Source: Candidatus Litorirhabdus singularis (GTDB taxonomy: Bacteria > Pseudomonadota > Gammaproteobacteria > Pseudomonadales > Halieaceae). From it: a stretch of DNA of 64,000 nt. Below, one piece after another: positions 17,805-26,592 of this stretch. The stretch is from the NCBI RefSeq assembly GCF_026262625.1, contig NZ_SHNN01000001.1:496001-560000 (forward strand), written 5' to 3'. Below the pieces are notes generated by a model that saw only the letters and a list, made by a program, of their open reading frames with translations, did no database searches and was not told where the DNA came from. Each line of letters starts with the position of its first letter. Position 1 is the first letter of the stretch. Made by a program: the position numbers and the translations under genes.

Positions 17805-18905
17805 CTGGCCCAGGCGCGACAACTGACTGGCACCTCCACCTGCATCAAGCTCCAGCCGCTTGGACCACAAAAAGTAACGGTGTACCGGATAATCGATATC
17901 GGCTCCCATGCCGCCATGCATATGCTGGCATGCGTAGGCAATACGCTGACCACCTCGGCACGCCCACCATTTCGCTATAGCCGCCTGCTCGGCGCAGGGC
18001 AACGCTTCACTGAGACGCCAGGTCGCTTCTATAAACGTTGAATCCATAGCCTGCAGGTCAATGTAACAATCTGCCGCGCGCTGAGCGATAGCCTGAAAGG
18101 AACCAATGGGGCGCCCAAACTGCTCTCGCTCGCTGACGTATGCCGCAGTAATCGTCAGCGCTTCACGTGATACTCCCAACTGCAACGCCGCCAGCGCGAC
18201 CGCACTAACCGACTGAATCCAGTCCAACATCAGCTGCCCGTCGGCCAGATTTCCCAGCTGCTGATCAGCAGCAACCGCAACATCCTGTAGAGTCAGGGTG
18301 GCTTCGAATTCCCGGGTAGTCGTTCGTTGGGAAGTGACAGTGACGCCATCAGCCTGCAGGTCAACGATAAACAGGCCAACATCGCCGGCATCGCTGCGTG
18401 CTGATACCAACGCATGGCGCGCCAGATGTGCCGCGCGCACGGCAACTTTGGTCCCCGTAAGCAGCCAGCCATCCGCCTGCCTGCAGGCCACTGTGCTCGG
18501 AATTCCGTCAGCGCTGGCGCCAGCCTCAGCATAAGCACCCGTCATGATTAGTTCGCCGCTAGCCAGACCCGGCAACAGCTGTCGCTGTTGCACCTCACTG
18601 CCAAAAGCCACCAGGGGCGCAGCCGCCATTGCCAGGCTCGCAAAAACAGGTACCAGAGCGGTGCGAGCGCCCTGCTGCTCCAGCACCAGATTCAATTCGG
18701 TGAGGCCAAACCCGCTACCGCCATGGGTCTCCGGAATGGCAACACCCAATAAGCCAGCGGCGCCAAGATCACGCCACAACTCACGATCAAAACAGTCGGA
18801 GCCTGCCTCGACCTGCTTCAGCCGCTCTATCGTTACTGTGTCGGAAAAAATTTGACGCGCCAAATCCCTGACCGACTCCTGGTCTTCACTGTACGAAAAA
18901 TCCAT
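17790..18905 (-). CDS. acyl-CoA dehydrogenase (FadE-like), second of a pair
   Basis: A 371-residue acyl-CoA dehydrogenase. It has the N-terminal MDFSYSEDQESVRDLAR, the central GAYAEAGAS loop, EREQFGRPIGSFQAI and QHMHGGMGADIDYPVHRY. The C-terminus (LDAGGGASQLSRLG) lacks the YEGT/NEIQ catalytic element, as in partner subunits of heteromeric enzymes. It follows the other dehydrogenase of this pair by 14 bases on the minus strand. The arrangement repeats the one at 0.85-3.2 kb. Substrate unknown. Confidence 0.92.
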   Translation of the reverse strand: MDFSYSEDQESVRDLARQIFSDTVTIERLKQVEAGSDCFDRELWRDLGAAGLLGVAIPETHGGSGFGLTELNLVLEQQGARTALVPVFASLAMAAAPLVAFGSEVQQRQLLPGLASGELIMTGAYAEAGASADGIPSTVACRQADGWLLTGTKVAVRAAHLARHALVSARSDAGDVGLFIVDLQADGVTVTSQRTTTREFEATLTLQDVAVAADQQLGNLADGQLMLDWIQSVSAVALAALQLGVSREALTITAAYVSEREQFGRPIGSFQAIAQRAADCYIDLQAMDSTFIEATWRLSEALPCAEQAAIAKWWACRGGQRIAYACQHMHGGMGADIDYPVHRYFLWSKRLELDAGGGASQLSRLGQLLRG

Positions 18906-18919
18906 GCTGCCTCCAGGGC

Positions 18920-20101
18920 CTAACGGACTGGCCGGGGCATGCCCAGACCAAACATGGCAATCAGCTCGCGCTGAACCTCGTTGACACCGCCACCAAAGGT
19001 GAGGACGGTGACAGATTTATATTCCTTATCCAGCTTGCCCTGCAGCACGGCACCGGGTGAGCCTTGCTCCAACAAACCTTCACTGCCTACAACCTCGAGC
19101 AAGAGCTGCAATACGCGTACCGTATTTTCTGAGCAAAACACCTTCACTGCCGAGGCCGGCGCTGGCTGCAGGGGAGCGCGGTCCGCGTCCCATGCCATCC
19201 GCCAGTTCATTAACTTCATAGCGGCAAGCAGAGCTTGTGCTTCAGCGAGATTGGCGTTCACCCAGGGTTCATCAATCAGCCGAATGCCGTCCGCACCGCG
19301 CGGCTCACGAGCATAGGCAACCACCTCATCCAACAGACGCAGCGCCGACAGCGCCATCGCTCCCAGCCCTACGCGCTCGTGATTGAGCTGATTGGTAATC
19401 AGCTTCCAACCCTGATTCAGCTCGCCTACCAGTTGCGACCGGTGCACGCGAACATTGTCGTAGTGGCTGACATAAGTCTTATGACCGTCGAGAATATGGA
19501 TCGGTGAGCAAGAAAACCCGGGGTCACTGGTAGGCACAATCAATATGCTGATGCCCTTATGCTTGGAGGCATCGGGATCCGTGCGCACAGCCAGCCAAAT
19601 ATAGTCTGCCTCTTCCGCACTGGTGGTGAATATTTTGTTGCCATTGATCACAAAATGATCGCCAACAAGCTCTGCGCGCGTGCTTAGTGCAGCCAGATCA
19701 GTGCCTGCGCCAGGCTCAGTGTAACCAATCGCAAAATGGACTTGGCCCTTGAGTATCGCCGGCAGAAACTCCTGCTTGTGGGACTCGCTGCCATAGTCCA
19801 TAAGACAGGGACCGACAGTATTCAGTGTGACAAAAGGCATGGGAGCATTAACTTGCTTGGCCTCATCAACAAACATCTGTTGCTCTATGGCGCTAAACCC
19901 GCCGCCGCCAACCTCGCGCGGCCAACCGACACCCAACCAACCATCCTCACCCATTTGCCGTACCACCGAATGCGCGACACGATAATCGGTCTCGGCAGCT
20001 ATCCGCTGCTGCGTCTCAGCGGGCAACAAATCAGCGAAGTACGCGCGGATCTCCTCCCGCATGGCCTTCTGCTTTGGCGTATAGTCAATGTGCATAATCA
20101 T
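18920..20101 (-). CDS. acyl-CoA dehydrogenase (FadE-like), first of a pair
   Basis: A 393-residue acyl-CoA dehydrogenase. Signatures are IGYTEPGAGTDLAAL, HERVGLG and a C-terminal FGGGVNEVQRE in place of the usual YEGTSEIQ. ATG at 20101 or at 20095 (MHIDYTPKQ) are both possible starts. Together with the downstream gene it makes the second two-subunit dehydrogenase set in this window. Such sets serve breakdown of sterol side chains, ring acids and branched acyl-CoAs in other bacteria, so the assignment to hydrophobic carbon use is an inference. Confidence 0.92.
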   Translation of the reverse strand: MIMHIDYTPKQKAMREEIRAYFADLLPAETQQRIAAETDYRVAHSVVRQMGEDGWLGVGWPREVGGGGFSAIEQQMFVDEAKQVNAPMPFVTLNTVGPCLMDYGSESHKQEFLPAILKGQVHFAIGYTEPGAGTDLAALSTRAELVGDHFVINGNKIFTTSAEEADYIWLAVRTDPDASKHKGISILIVPTSDPGFSCSPIHILDGHKTYVSHYDNVRVHRSQLVGELNQGWKLITNQLNHERVGLGAMALSALRLLDEVVAYAREPRGADGIRLIDEPWVNANLAEAQALLAAMKLMNWRMAWDADRAPLQPAPASAVKVFCSENTVRVLQLLLEVVGSEGLLEQGSPGAVLQGKLDKEYKSVTVLTFGGGVNEVQRELIAMFGLGMPRPVR

Positions 20102-20295
20102 TCTCTAACCAACGAACTGACACTACTGTTACACACTCACCAAAGCGCGGCCACCATGGTGGGCAGAATGTCATCTCTAGTTCAATTATCGGGAATCTGT
20201 AGCGCTCAATACCAGCACTGGTGTTCCCAAAACTCCATTTTGCTCAGCGCCATGCGCGCATATGGTGTATCGTTAAAGGACTTGGGAGTGTACAT

Positions 20296-20724
20296 ATGAA
20301 ATCATACATTATTGCTGGGTTGCTGCTGCTACCACTATTGACGACTGCTGCCATAGCCGCAGAAAAACAGCCACGCTGGATGTCTCCAGAAGCAGGCTTT
20401 ATCGATCCCGAAACTGATACCCGCGTCGAGCAGGTCAGCCCCGAACAAGGTGATGGCAGCTATCAGCTGACGCTTTCAATGCCACGTGTCGACAAAGAAA
20501 TTGAAGAGGTTCTGGTGATAGGACAAAGCCCAGACAAGCCCGGCCAGCCCTCACCGGTCAAATTCGATTTAACCAACGATCTCGATGGCGGGCGCAGCGG
20601 CATTATTTTGTATTTGGGCGAGAAGCGAGACTTTGCCGTGCATATCAACTACGAAGACGGTAGTCGCCTGCGGCTACCCGCCACCGCCAGTAATCCCGGC
20701 GCGGCGCTGAAAATCAAACCCTGA
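20296..20724 (+). CDS. exported protein of unknown function
   Basis: A 142-residue protein with a clear signal peptide (MKSYIIAGLLLLPLL, cleavage near AIAA). The mature part is hydrophilic and mostly beta-like, ending in a proline- and alanine-rich tail. GGGAG lies eight bases before ATG 20296, which fixes this start over 20221. I recognise no domain. It is divergent from the acyl-CoA dehydrogenase pair and convergent with the following SDR. Confidence 0.75.
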   Translation: MKSYIIAGLLLLPLLTTAAIAAEKQPRWMSPEAGFIDPETDTRVEQVSPEQGDGSYQLTLSMPRVDKEIEEVLVIGQSPDKPGQPSPVKFDLTNDLDGGRSGIILYLGEKRDFAVHINYEDGSRLRLPATASNPGAALKIKP

Positions 20725-20758
20725 TCAGCAGCCCTTTAGCGGAATAATATTGCCGGCC

Positions 20759-21532
20759 CTACTCGGCGATGGTCACGCCTCCGTCTATCACCAACGCCTG
20801 CCCCGTCATAAACGCTCCTGCAGGCGAGGCCAAAAACACCGCAGCACCAGCAATCTCATCGGGCATGCCTATTCGCAACAACGGTGCACCGCTGGTCGCG
20901 GCCTTGAGTATGTCGGGGTTATCCCACAAAGCTCGGGCAAAATTGGTCTTGATCAACCCGGGCGCAATCGCATTGGCGCGGATATTGTGCCCGCCATATT
21001 CAACCGCCAAATTCCTCGCCATTTGGAAGTCTGCCGCTTTTGACAGTCCGTAAGCGCCCAGATTGCGAGAGCCCTTGATTCCGCCAATCGAAGAGACAAT
21101 CGTTATGGTGCCATCGCGACGCTCGACCATCTGCGGTAACACCATATTAGCCAGCCACAGGTTGGATTTGATATTCACACTCATTATTTTGTCAAAGGCG
21201 TCATCAGGTATGTCCGCTGAGGAACCGAAAAAAGGATTCACAGCGGCGTTACAGACCAGAGCATCGATACGACCCCATTTTTCCAGTGTTTTGGCCACCA
21301 AATTCTGGAGCTCTTCCTTGTTTGATATATTACAGGGGATAGCCACGGCAACCTCTGCCTGGCAACTATCATTGATACTCGCAGCCACCTCATCACACAG
21401 ATCGGCCTTGCGGCTGGAGACCACCACTTTGGCGCCATGCTCTGCCATGCGCTCAGCAATAGCTTTACCGATGCCCTTGGTAGATCCGGTCACCAGTGCG
21501 ACCTTGGAGCTCATATCAAATAGGTTGTTCAT
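20759..21532 (-). CDS. SDR family oxidoreductase
   Basis: A 257-residue classical SDR. TGSTKGIG is at 15-22, CNAAVNPF replaces the NNAG loop, VSSIGG carries the catalytic Ser and YGLSK the Tyr/Lys pair. The C-terminus has the usual FMTGQALVIDGGVTI. Its MNNLF opening matches the SDR at 35.6 kb, suggesting the two are close paralogues. The gene follows the Coq4-like gene on the minus strand after about 135 bases. Confidence 0.92.
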   Translation of the reverse strand: MNNLFDMSSKVALVTGSTKGIGKAIAERMAEHGAKVVVSSRKADLCDEVAASINDSCQAEVAVAIPCNISNKEELQNLVAKTLEKWGRIDALVCNAAVNPFFGSSADIPDDAFDKIMSVNIKSNLWLANMVLPQMVERRDGTITIVSSIGGIKGSRNLGAYGLSKAADFQMARNLAVEYGGHNIRANAIAPGLIKTNFARALWDNPDILKAATSGAPLLRIGMPDEIAGAAVFLASPAGAFMTGQALVIDGGVTIAE

Positions 21533-21667
21533 GGCAAATCCTCTGGCGTAGTCAGATAGAAATCACGACCCACTAAATGGTCGTTGTAAACGGGGGGAGT
21601 ACCTGCGCATAAAGCTCAAGCAGAACCGGGGCAGTAGCAAGATCAATCGATTGTCGCAGCAGGCCCG

Positions 21668-22687
21668 TCAGGCGGCACGCAAATATCCGCCGCGGCGCAG
21701 ACGTCGACTGTAGCGCGCCATCTTCAAGCCCAGGCCAAGCTTGCGCCAGAACGATGCCTCTGTTGCGGTTTCCAGCAAGTCCTGAGGCAACACACTGCGA
21801 TAATGTTCTATCGCATACTTTTGGCGAAGCGCAGGTATATCAGTCGCCCATTCCTGCTCCCACTCGATATCCATCATCACCGGCGTTTGCCGTCCGTGCT
21901 GCCAGGCTTCCATCATCAGCTGCATAAGGATTGGAAAAGCGCGCGGCTGCGAGGCATGGCTCATCATCGCTCCCACGCCCAAGAACATAGCGGAATAGTT
22001 GTGTCCGAATTGAGCTAATTGAAACGCTGAGATGGCAATTTCATGGGAACCACTGGTGCTATAACCGGCGACAAGATGCCAGACATCATGCATCTGCAGA
22101 ATGCGCACATTCAGGTACTGCAGTGCCTGCGGCAATTCACCCAGCTGAATGGCCTCACGATCGAGAACCTCCAGGTCATAGCCGTTATCGACAACCATTC
22201 GATAGAGAGTACGTCCGAGACTGCCTTCGGGGTTTGCAGCCAGAACATCGATATCAGTCCGACCGGGTACTGCGTTAATGAGCGCTGCAGCGGCGCCCGG
22301 ATGCGCCCGCGCTGCGTTTTCACTAATCTGCTCCATACTCGGATGCAGTGCGCCGGCTAAGGCAGCAACTGCAACTGTGATTGAAATAGCATCATAATCC
22401 TGGCCATCAACCACGGTCCAGAACGCCTCCCAGAAACTATCCTCCAGCGGAGCGACCTCCAGGTCCGCGGGCAGCGGCGCAACGTCGCCATTACCCAGCC
22501 AGCTGTTGGCAATAGTGTCGTAGATCGCAGTAGTCGCTGCAGGGCATGCGTAGGCCGCCCATGCCATCGCGGCCGTAATAACCTCGCGCCCCTCGAACCG
22601 ACCCTGCTTGGCGAGTACCACCGCCGCCGCCAGCGCCTGCATATCCGGTTGCACGACTAGTTGCTGAAACTTAGCTCTGTCTAGCAT
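21668..22687 (-). CDS. Coq4-like protein
   Basis: A 339-residue protein. Its core carries HDVWH at 200-204 followed by 11 residues and E216, exactly the HDxxH-x11-E zinc motif of Coq4, which in mitochondria acts in ubiquinone ring processing. The surrounding segment LNVRILQMHDVWHLVAGY and AFQLAQFGHN also match. The N-terminal ~150 residues are not part of the Coq4 core as I know it. Bacterial Coq4-like proteins are poorly understood, so a quinone role is an inference. Confidence 0.8.
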   Translation of the reverse strand: MLDRAKFQQLVVQPDMQALAAAVVLAKQGRFEGREVITAAMAWAAYACPAATTAIYDTIANSWLGNGDVAPLPADLEVAPLEDSFWEAFWTVVDGQDYDAISITVAVAALAGALHPSMEQISENAARAHPGAAAALINAVPGRTDIDVLAANPEGSLGRTLYRMVVDNGYDLEVLDREAIQLGELPQALQYLNVRILQMHDVWHLVAGYSTSGSHEIAISAFQLAQFGHNYSAMFLGVGAMMSHASQPRAFPILMQLMMEAWQHGRQTPVMMDIEWEQEWATDIPALRQKYAIEHYRSVLPQDLLETATEASFWRKLGLGLKMARYSRRLRRGGYLRAA

Positions 22688-22778
22688 CTTGCGCCTCCAT
22701 CATCTGTAGCAGGAACCCGCAGGTCCCGCGCTTTCTTATTCTAGACTGGATTTATCTCTGCTGCACCCAGACATCCTC

Positions 22779-23321
22779 CTACCACATCAGGTCATCCGGC
22801 ACCTTGTAATCGGCGTACGGATCATCGTCAGCGGGCTCGGCACTATCTGCGACCGCGTTCTGAACAACAATCGCCGACTCAGCACGCTGCCTGATTTTGT
22901 CGGCAACGGCAGCAGGAATGATTTCATAACCCTCTCCCAACCGCGCTATAGCCAGCACCCCGTTGGCCAACTGAGTCTGCATCTTGTCGCTGACATACAA
23001 CTTCTTAATATGCTTACCATCAGCAAAATTGTAAGAAATCTCGGCCCCGTGACGCGCCACTCGATTCAGCTCAATGAGTTGACGTACCTGCGCCGCCACG
23101 GCCTTAAGCTCGGCGGCGGCATTTTGCTCGCGGGATAACTCGCGGCTGCGATTGGCCTTTTCAACCAGCGCCTGCTCAGCAAGGTCACGACTGGAATCCG
23201 CCTGCTGCTGCGGACTTCGTTGCTGCAAGTTGTCGGCTTTTTGCTTGGCCTTTTTCGCCTGACGTAGTTTTTTCTTATCGGCCAGGCCAGCCTTAAGGAG
23301 TTGATCTTGAAGTGAGCTCAC
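22779..23321 (-). CDS. DUF2058 family protein
   Basis: A 180-residue protein. It opens with LQDQLLKAGLADKKKLRQAKK, a Lys-rich coiled N-terminus typical of DUF2058 (YaiL). The middle has ELNRVARHGAEISYNFADGKHIKKLYV and a terminal acidic DDDPYADYKVPDDLMW. The basic coil suggests nucleic acid or ribosome association, but the family function is not established. It stands alone, flanked by 90- and 184-base gaps. Confidence 0.85.
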   Translation of the reverse strand: MSSLQDQLLKAGLADKKKLRQAKKAKQKADNLQQRSPQQQADSSRDLAEQALVEKANRSRELSREQNAAAELKAVAAQVRQLIELNRVARHGAEISYNFADGKHIKKLYVSDKMQTQLANGVLAIARLGEGYEIIPAAVADKIRQRAESAIVVQNAVADSAEPADDDPYADYKVPDDLMW

Positions 23322-23505
23322 TGGTCTGGCACCTATCGATTTGCTGTGCGATTGAATTCTCGCCGGCCACTCCGGCTAGTGACAGTCAGTCTAGCATCAG
23401 GGCTGCCTCCAAGACCAACGCACCTATGCCAATCAATCGTCGACAGTCCAGTATCGCTGGCAATCTCAACGCGTCGGCCGCCAGAAGATACCCACATATA
23501 TTCCG

Positions 23506-24438
23506 TTAACCAAACAGAGTGTTGCGGGCTCTCTCAGTAATTTCCAATACCGCAGGGTGCTTCAGCTTACGTTCAGCAGAGATGGCATAGTAACGCTCGT
23601 TCAGGCCTTCTGCGGAAGCGATGCGACGTGCCTCATAAGTATGCTCAATCTCGTCGGCAATCGCATCGGGCGCAGCAAACAAAGAATTTCCCGCTTCGCT
23701 GAACGCCTTCATCAATGCGCTATCATCAAACTCCGCCAAAATCTGCGGCACCACATTGTGACTGGCAAACCAGTCGTCAAGACTACGGCGCAGTGCCCCG
23801 GAAGAGACCGGCAGTAACATCGGGGCACGATCCAGTGATTTCGGGAAATCGCGAGTGTACTTTCGAGCAATGCTCTTGTGAGCAAAGAAGGATATACCGC
23901 TCTCTCCTAGTAAATGGCTGTAGGCCTTGACGTTGATGCCGGACGGTACCGGGCGGTCAGAGAGCACTAGATCGAGCCGGTGCACGGACAGGTCTGCCAG
24001 CATTGAATCGAGGTCACCCCCCCAACACACCATGCGCACAGGTGTCTCCATCGACATGGCCGGCTCTAGCGTTCGAAAGGCAATCAGTTTGGGAATAGAG
24101 TTCACAATGCCGACGTTAAGCGTGGTGGGGCGATCGTGCTCTTCACTACGTACTCGCTGCGCCAACTCGCCGCCGAGAGAGAAGATTTCTTCCACGTAAG
24201 GCATCACCGAATGTCCGGTATCCGTTAATGCCAGATTACGACCCACTCGTCGAAATAGCGGCTTGCCTATGCTTGCTTCCAACTGTTTGATCTGCCCACT
24301 GATTGTCTGCGGCGTCAGATGCAGAAATTCAGACGCCTTGGCGATACTGCCTTCCCGGGCCACGGTCCAAAAATACAGTAAGTGGTTATAGTTGAGGTGT
24401 CGCGCGCGGGATGACTCCCATGAACTGTCATCACTCAT
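23506..24438 (-). CDS. nhaR: LysR family regulator, NhaR-like
   Basis: About 310 residues. The N-terminal helix-turn-helix (LNYNHLLYFWTVAREGSIAK, then LHLTPQTISGQIKQLE) and the C-terminal features LVLSDRPVPSG, GISFFAHKS and EFDDSALMKAF match NhaR, the sodium-responsive activator. I start it at ATG 24438 (MSDDSSWES); a longer frame reaches 24483. No nhaA antiporter gene is adjacent. Instead it is divergent, across a 326-base AT-rich gap, from purK-purE-sbtA-sbtB, whose SbtA is expected to be sodium coupled, so these genes are candidate targets. Confidence 0.85.
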   Translation of the reverse strand: MSDDSSWESSRARHLNYNHLLYFWTVAREGSIAKASEFLHLTPQTISGQIKQLEASIGKPLFRRVGRNLALTDTGHSVMPYVEEIFSLGGELAQRVRSEEHDRPTTLNVGIVNSIPKLIAFRTLEPAMSMETPVRMVCWGGDLDSMLADLSVHRLDLVLSDRPVPSGINVKAYSHLLGESGISFFAHKSIARKYTRDFPKSLDRAPMLLPVSSGALRRSLDDWFASHNVVPQILAEFDDSALMKAFSEAGNSLFAAPDAIADEIEHTYEARRIASAEGLNERYYAISAERKLKHPAVLEITERARNTLFG

Positions 24439-24764
24439 TACATCGTTCCCTGTATCAAATTGCCAATATTGGCGTGCTGGCACTAGCCAAAATCAGCCAG
24501 CCACATCGTGTTTTAACTGGATTACCGTTTTGTCGTTCATGACCAAGCTCCAAATACCAATGCTTCACTCAGTGAAACACCAATTCAAAAAAAGTCCAAT
24601 AACTCGAACGCTTCGCATTGAGCGGGATTAAAAGTCGATAAATACGATTATTCATAAATTCGATAATATCTTACTTATACGCCATAATATTCGAATTGTA
24701 CGAGCTTTAGATATCTATATTCTGTTCCTGTCGTCACTAGATCTTATACAGCGGAGCAACAGGC
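24439..24764. promoter_or_regulatory. AT-rich divergent control region with inverted repeats
   Basis: This 326-base gap between the NhaR-like gene and the pur-sbt operon has no convincing gene. It holds a near-perfect palindrome TTCACT-C-AGTGAA (24564-24576). It also holds a seven-base inverted repeat, AATTCGA at 24657-24663 and TCGAATT at 24691-24697, separated by 27 bases. The 24640-24725 stretch is much richer in A and T than its surroundings. These are candidate LysR-type sites and promoter elements; no single promoter could be fixed. Confidence 0.45.
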
Positions 24765-24884
24765 ATGAAAGCAACATCAGACCGGCGTAGAAGTATCGAT
24801 ACATCCTCTTTACTCGGTGCACGCACCGCCGACGTCGTAACCCTGCTACTGCTAGTATTGACCGGCATTGGAACTTTGGCATGA
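24765..24884 (+). CDS. 39-residue single-helix membrane peptide heading the pur-sbt operon
   Basis: ATG 24765 is preceded by GGAG at normal spacing and opens a 39-residue frame. The first half is polar and basic (KATSDRRRSIDTSS); the second half, about residues 23-39, is one hydrophobic helix (ADVVTLLLLVLTGIGTLA). Its TGA overlaps the ATG of purK as ATGA, the same coupling used by the downstream genes. That makes a real, co-translated peptide likely. It resembles no named family I know. It may insert in the inner membrane or serve as a coupled leader. Confidence 0.6.
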   Translation: MKATSDRRRSIDTSSLLGARTADVVTLLLLVLTGIGTLA

Positions 24885-26098
24885 ACCATAATGCTGACGC
24901 TCAGAGAAGGGCTCTCGCAGGGGGCTCTGTGAGTACCATAAACAAAGCCAGAATCGGTATCATCGGCTGCGGCCAGTTGGGCCTATACCTTTGCGACGCC
25001 GCAGCGAAATTGGGCCTACACACCTGCATCGTGGCTGAGTCAGCTGATTCACCTGCTGGCTTCAAGGCCGATCAGGTGATTCTGGCACCCTTGATTGATA
25101 GCGACACTATCGAAGAGTTAATCGAAGCCTCTGACGTTATCTCCTTCGAAAAAGAAGACATACCTAATCATGTGTTGCAGCAACTCGCCGCGGCGCAACG
25201 CCAGGGGCGGGTTAAGGTTCACCCGGATCCTGAAACCTTGTTCATGCTTAAAGACAAGGGTCTCCAGAAAACCTGGCTACAGCAAAACGGCTTCCCAACA
25301 CTACCCGGCCAATTTACCTGCGGTCCTGCAGATGCGCAGCGCCGTGCCCATCAATGTGGCTTCCCCCTGGTCCAAAAGCTGCGCTGCGGCGGCTACGACG
25401 GTCGCGGTGTGCAAATTATTAATTCAGCAGAGCAGATTGATCAGCTGTGGCTGGAACCCAGCGTGCTCGAGCCCAAACTGGAGTCATTTACCGAGTTAGC
25501 TGTGATCGGCATGCGCGATCAGCATGGCACCATCAGCTGCTACCCTGCCATGGCGATGGATTTTGATCATGAACTGAATACTCTCAAGCAAGTGTTGGCA
25601 CCCGCCAATATTCCCGACAGCCTGACAGAGCGCGCCGAAGCAACCGTTAATCGGGTGCTGGACGCGATGCAGGAAGTTGGTGTCTTTGCCTTCGAGTTCT
25701 TCCTCACCGCTGAAGATGAGCTGATCATCAACGAGATATCACCCAGAGTCCATAATTCAGGCCACCTGACTATGGACGCCTGCACAGTGTCACAATACGA
25801 GCAACACATCAGGGCAGTAGCCGGACTACCATTGGCACCGTTAGGCTCGCTGCGGCCCTCGGCCATGGTCAACATACTCTACGAAAACCGTATCGACGAA
25901 GCCTGCCCGTATCGTCCGGTCAGTTACTTACGCAGCGAGGATTCTGCCGCCGTTCACTGGTACGGCAAGTCTACTGGCCGCTTTGGCCGTAAAATGGGTC
26001 ATATTACTGCCACGGCTGACAGCATCAGCGCGGCCGCATGGCAGGCTAGCCGCGCACTCGAGGGACTGCCGGGAAAATCTGGGGAGTACGCAGCGTAA
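24881..26098 (+). CDS. purK: 5-(carboxyamino)imidazole ribonucleotide synthase
   Basis: A 405-residue ATP-grasp enzyme. The N-terminal Rossmann-like part has GIIGCGQLGLYL (about 27-38); the ATP-grasp core includes VQKLRCGGYDGRGV and the PurK signature NEISPRVHNSGH near residues 287-298. It converts AIR, ATP and bicarbonate to N5-CAIR in purine synthesis. I keep ATG 24881 because it overlaps the small upstream frame; GTG 24929 is an alternative that removes a 16-residue extension. Its stop overlaps purE as TAATG. Confidence 0.95.
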   Translation: MNHNADAQRRALAGGSVSTINKARIGIIGCGQLGLYLCDAAAKLGLHTCIVAESADSPAGFKADQVILAPLIDSDTIEELIEASDVISFEKEDIPNHVLQQLAAAQRQGRVKVHPDPETLFMLKDKGLQKTWLQQNGFPTLPGQFTCGPADAQRRAHQCGFPLVQKLRCGGYDGRGVQIINSAEQIDQLWLEPSVLEPKLESFTELAVIGMRDQHGTISCYPAMAMDFDHELNTLKQVLAPANIPDSLTERAEATVNRVLDAMQEVGVFAFEFFLTAEDELIINEISPRVHNSGHLTMDACTVSQYEQHIRAVAGLPLAPLGSLRPSAMVNILYENRIDEACPYRPVSYLRSEDSAAVHWYGKSTGRFGRKMGHITATADSISAAAWQASRALEGLPGKSGEYAA

Positions 26099-26592
26099 TG
26101 GGTAAAGTTGGGATTATTATGGGCAGTCAATCTGACATGCCCACTATGCAAGCGAGCACTGATATTCTGGACCAGCTGCAAGTAGACTGGGAAATGGAAA
26201 TAGTCAGCGCTCACCGCACCCCGGAGCGCCTGCACGAGTATGCGAGCACTGCCGAAGCGCGTGGACTGGACGTGATTATTGCCGGGGCTGGTGGTGCAGC
26301 TCACCTACCGGGAATGGCTGCCTCACTGTCAGTACTGCCAGTTATTGGCGTGCCTATCAGTGCCACTTGCCTGAAGGGTGAAGATGCACTGTTATCCATC
26401 GTGCAAATGCCCAGGGGTATCCCGGTTGCTACGGTTGCGATCGACAATTCAACCAACGCCGGCATTCTGGCGGCTCAGATACTGTCGGTCGCTGACCCTG
26501 CGCTGCGCATCAGACTCCATGAGTACAAGCAGTCCCTGGCCGCGGCCGTGGCGACCAATAAGACCTCTAGCAAAGAAGTATCCAAACTTTGA
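26098..26592 (+). CDS. purE: N5-carboxyaminoimidazole ribonucleotide mutase
   Basis: A 164-residue class I PurE. It has GSQSDMPTM near the N-terminus, SAHRTPERL with the catalytic His, AGAGGAAHLPGM and SIVQMPRGIPVATVAI. It moves the carboxyl group of N5-CAIR to C4 to give CAIR, the step after PurK. The A of its ATG is the last base of the purK stop, and its TGA overlaps the TTG start of sbtA. The order purK-purE is the reverse of the common purE-purK. Confidence 0.96.
   Translation: MGKVGIIMGSQSDMPTMQASTDILDQLQVDWEMEIVSAHRTPERLHEYASTAEARGLDVIIAGAGGAAHLPGMAASLSVLPVIGVPISATCLKGEDALLSIVQMPRGIPVATVAIDNSTNAGILAAQILSVADPALRIRLHEYKQSLAAAVATNKTSSKEVSKL

Noticed and set aside
21573-21667. Gene-like minus-strand peptide (ending LLELYAQVLPPFTTTI) in another phase just past the Coq4-like stop
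   Set aside because: It could be a frameshifted tail, but it has no start of its own and the Coq4 protein is already complete, so one base change or sequencing error cannot be told from chance.
24392-24631. 79-residue frame across the NhaR/purK gap
   Set aside because: It overlaps the regulator's start, has no ribosome site and lies in a sequence with regulatory features.
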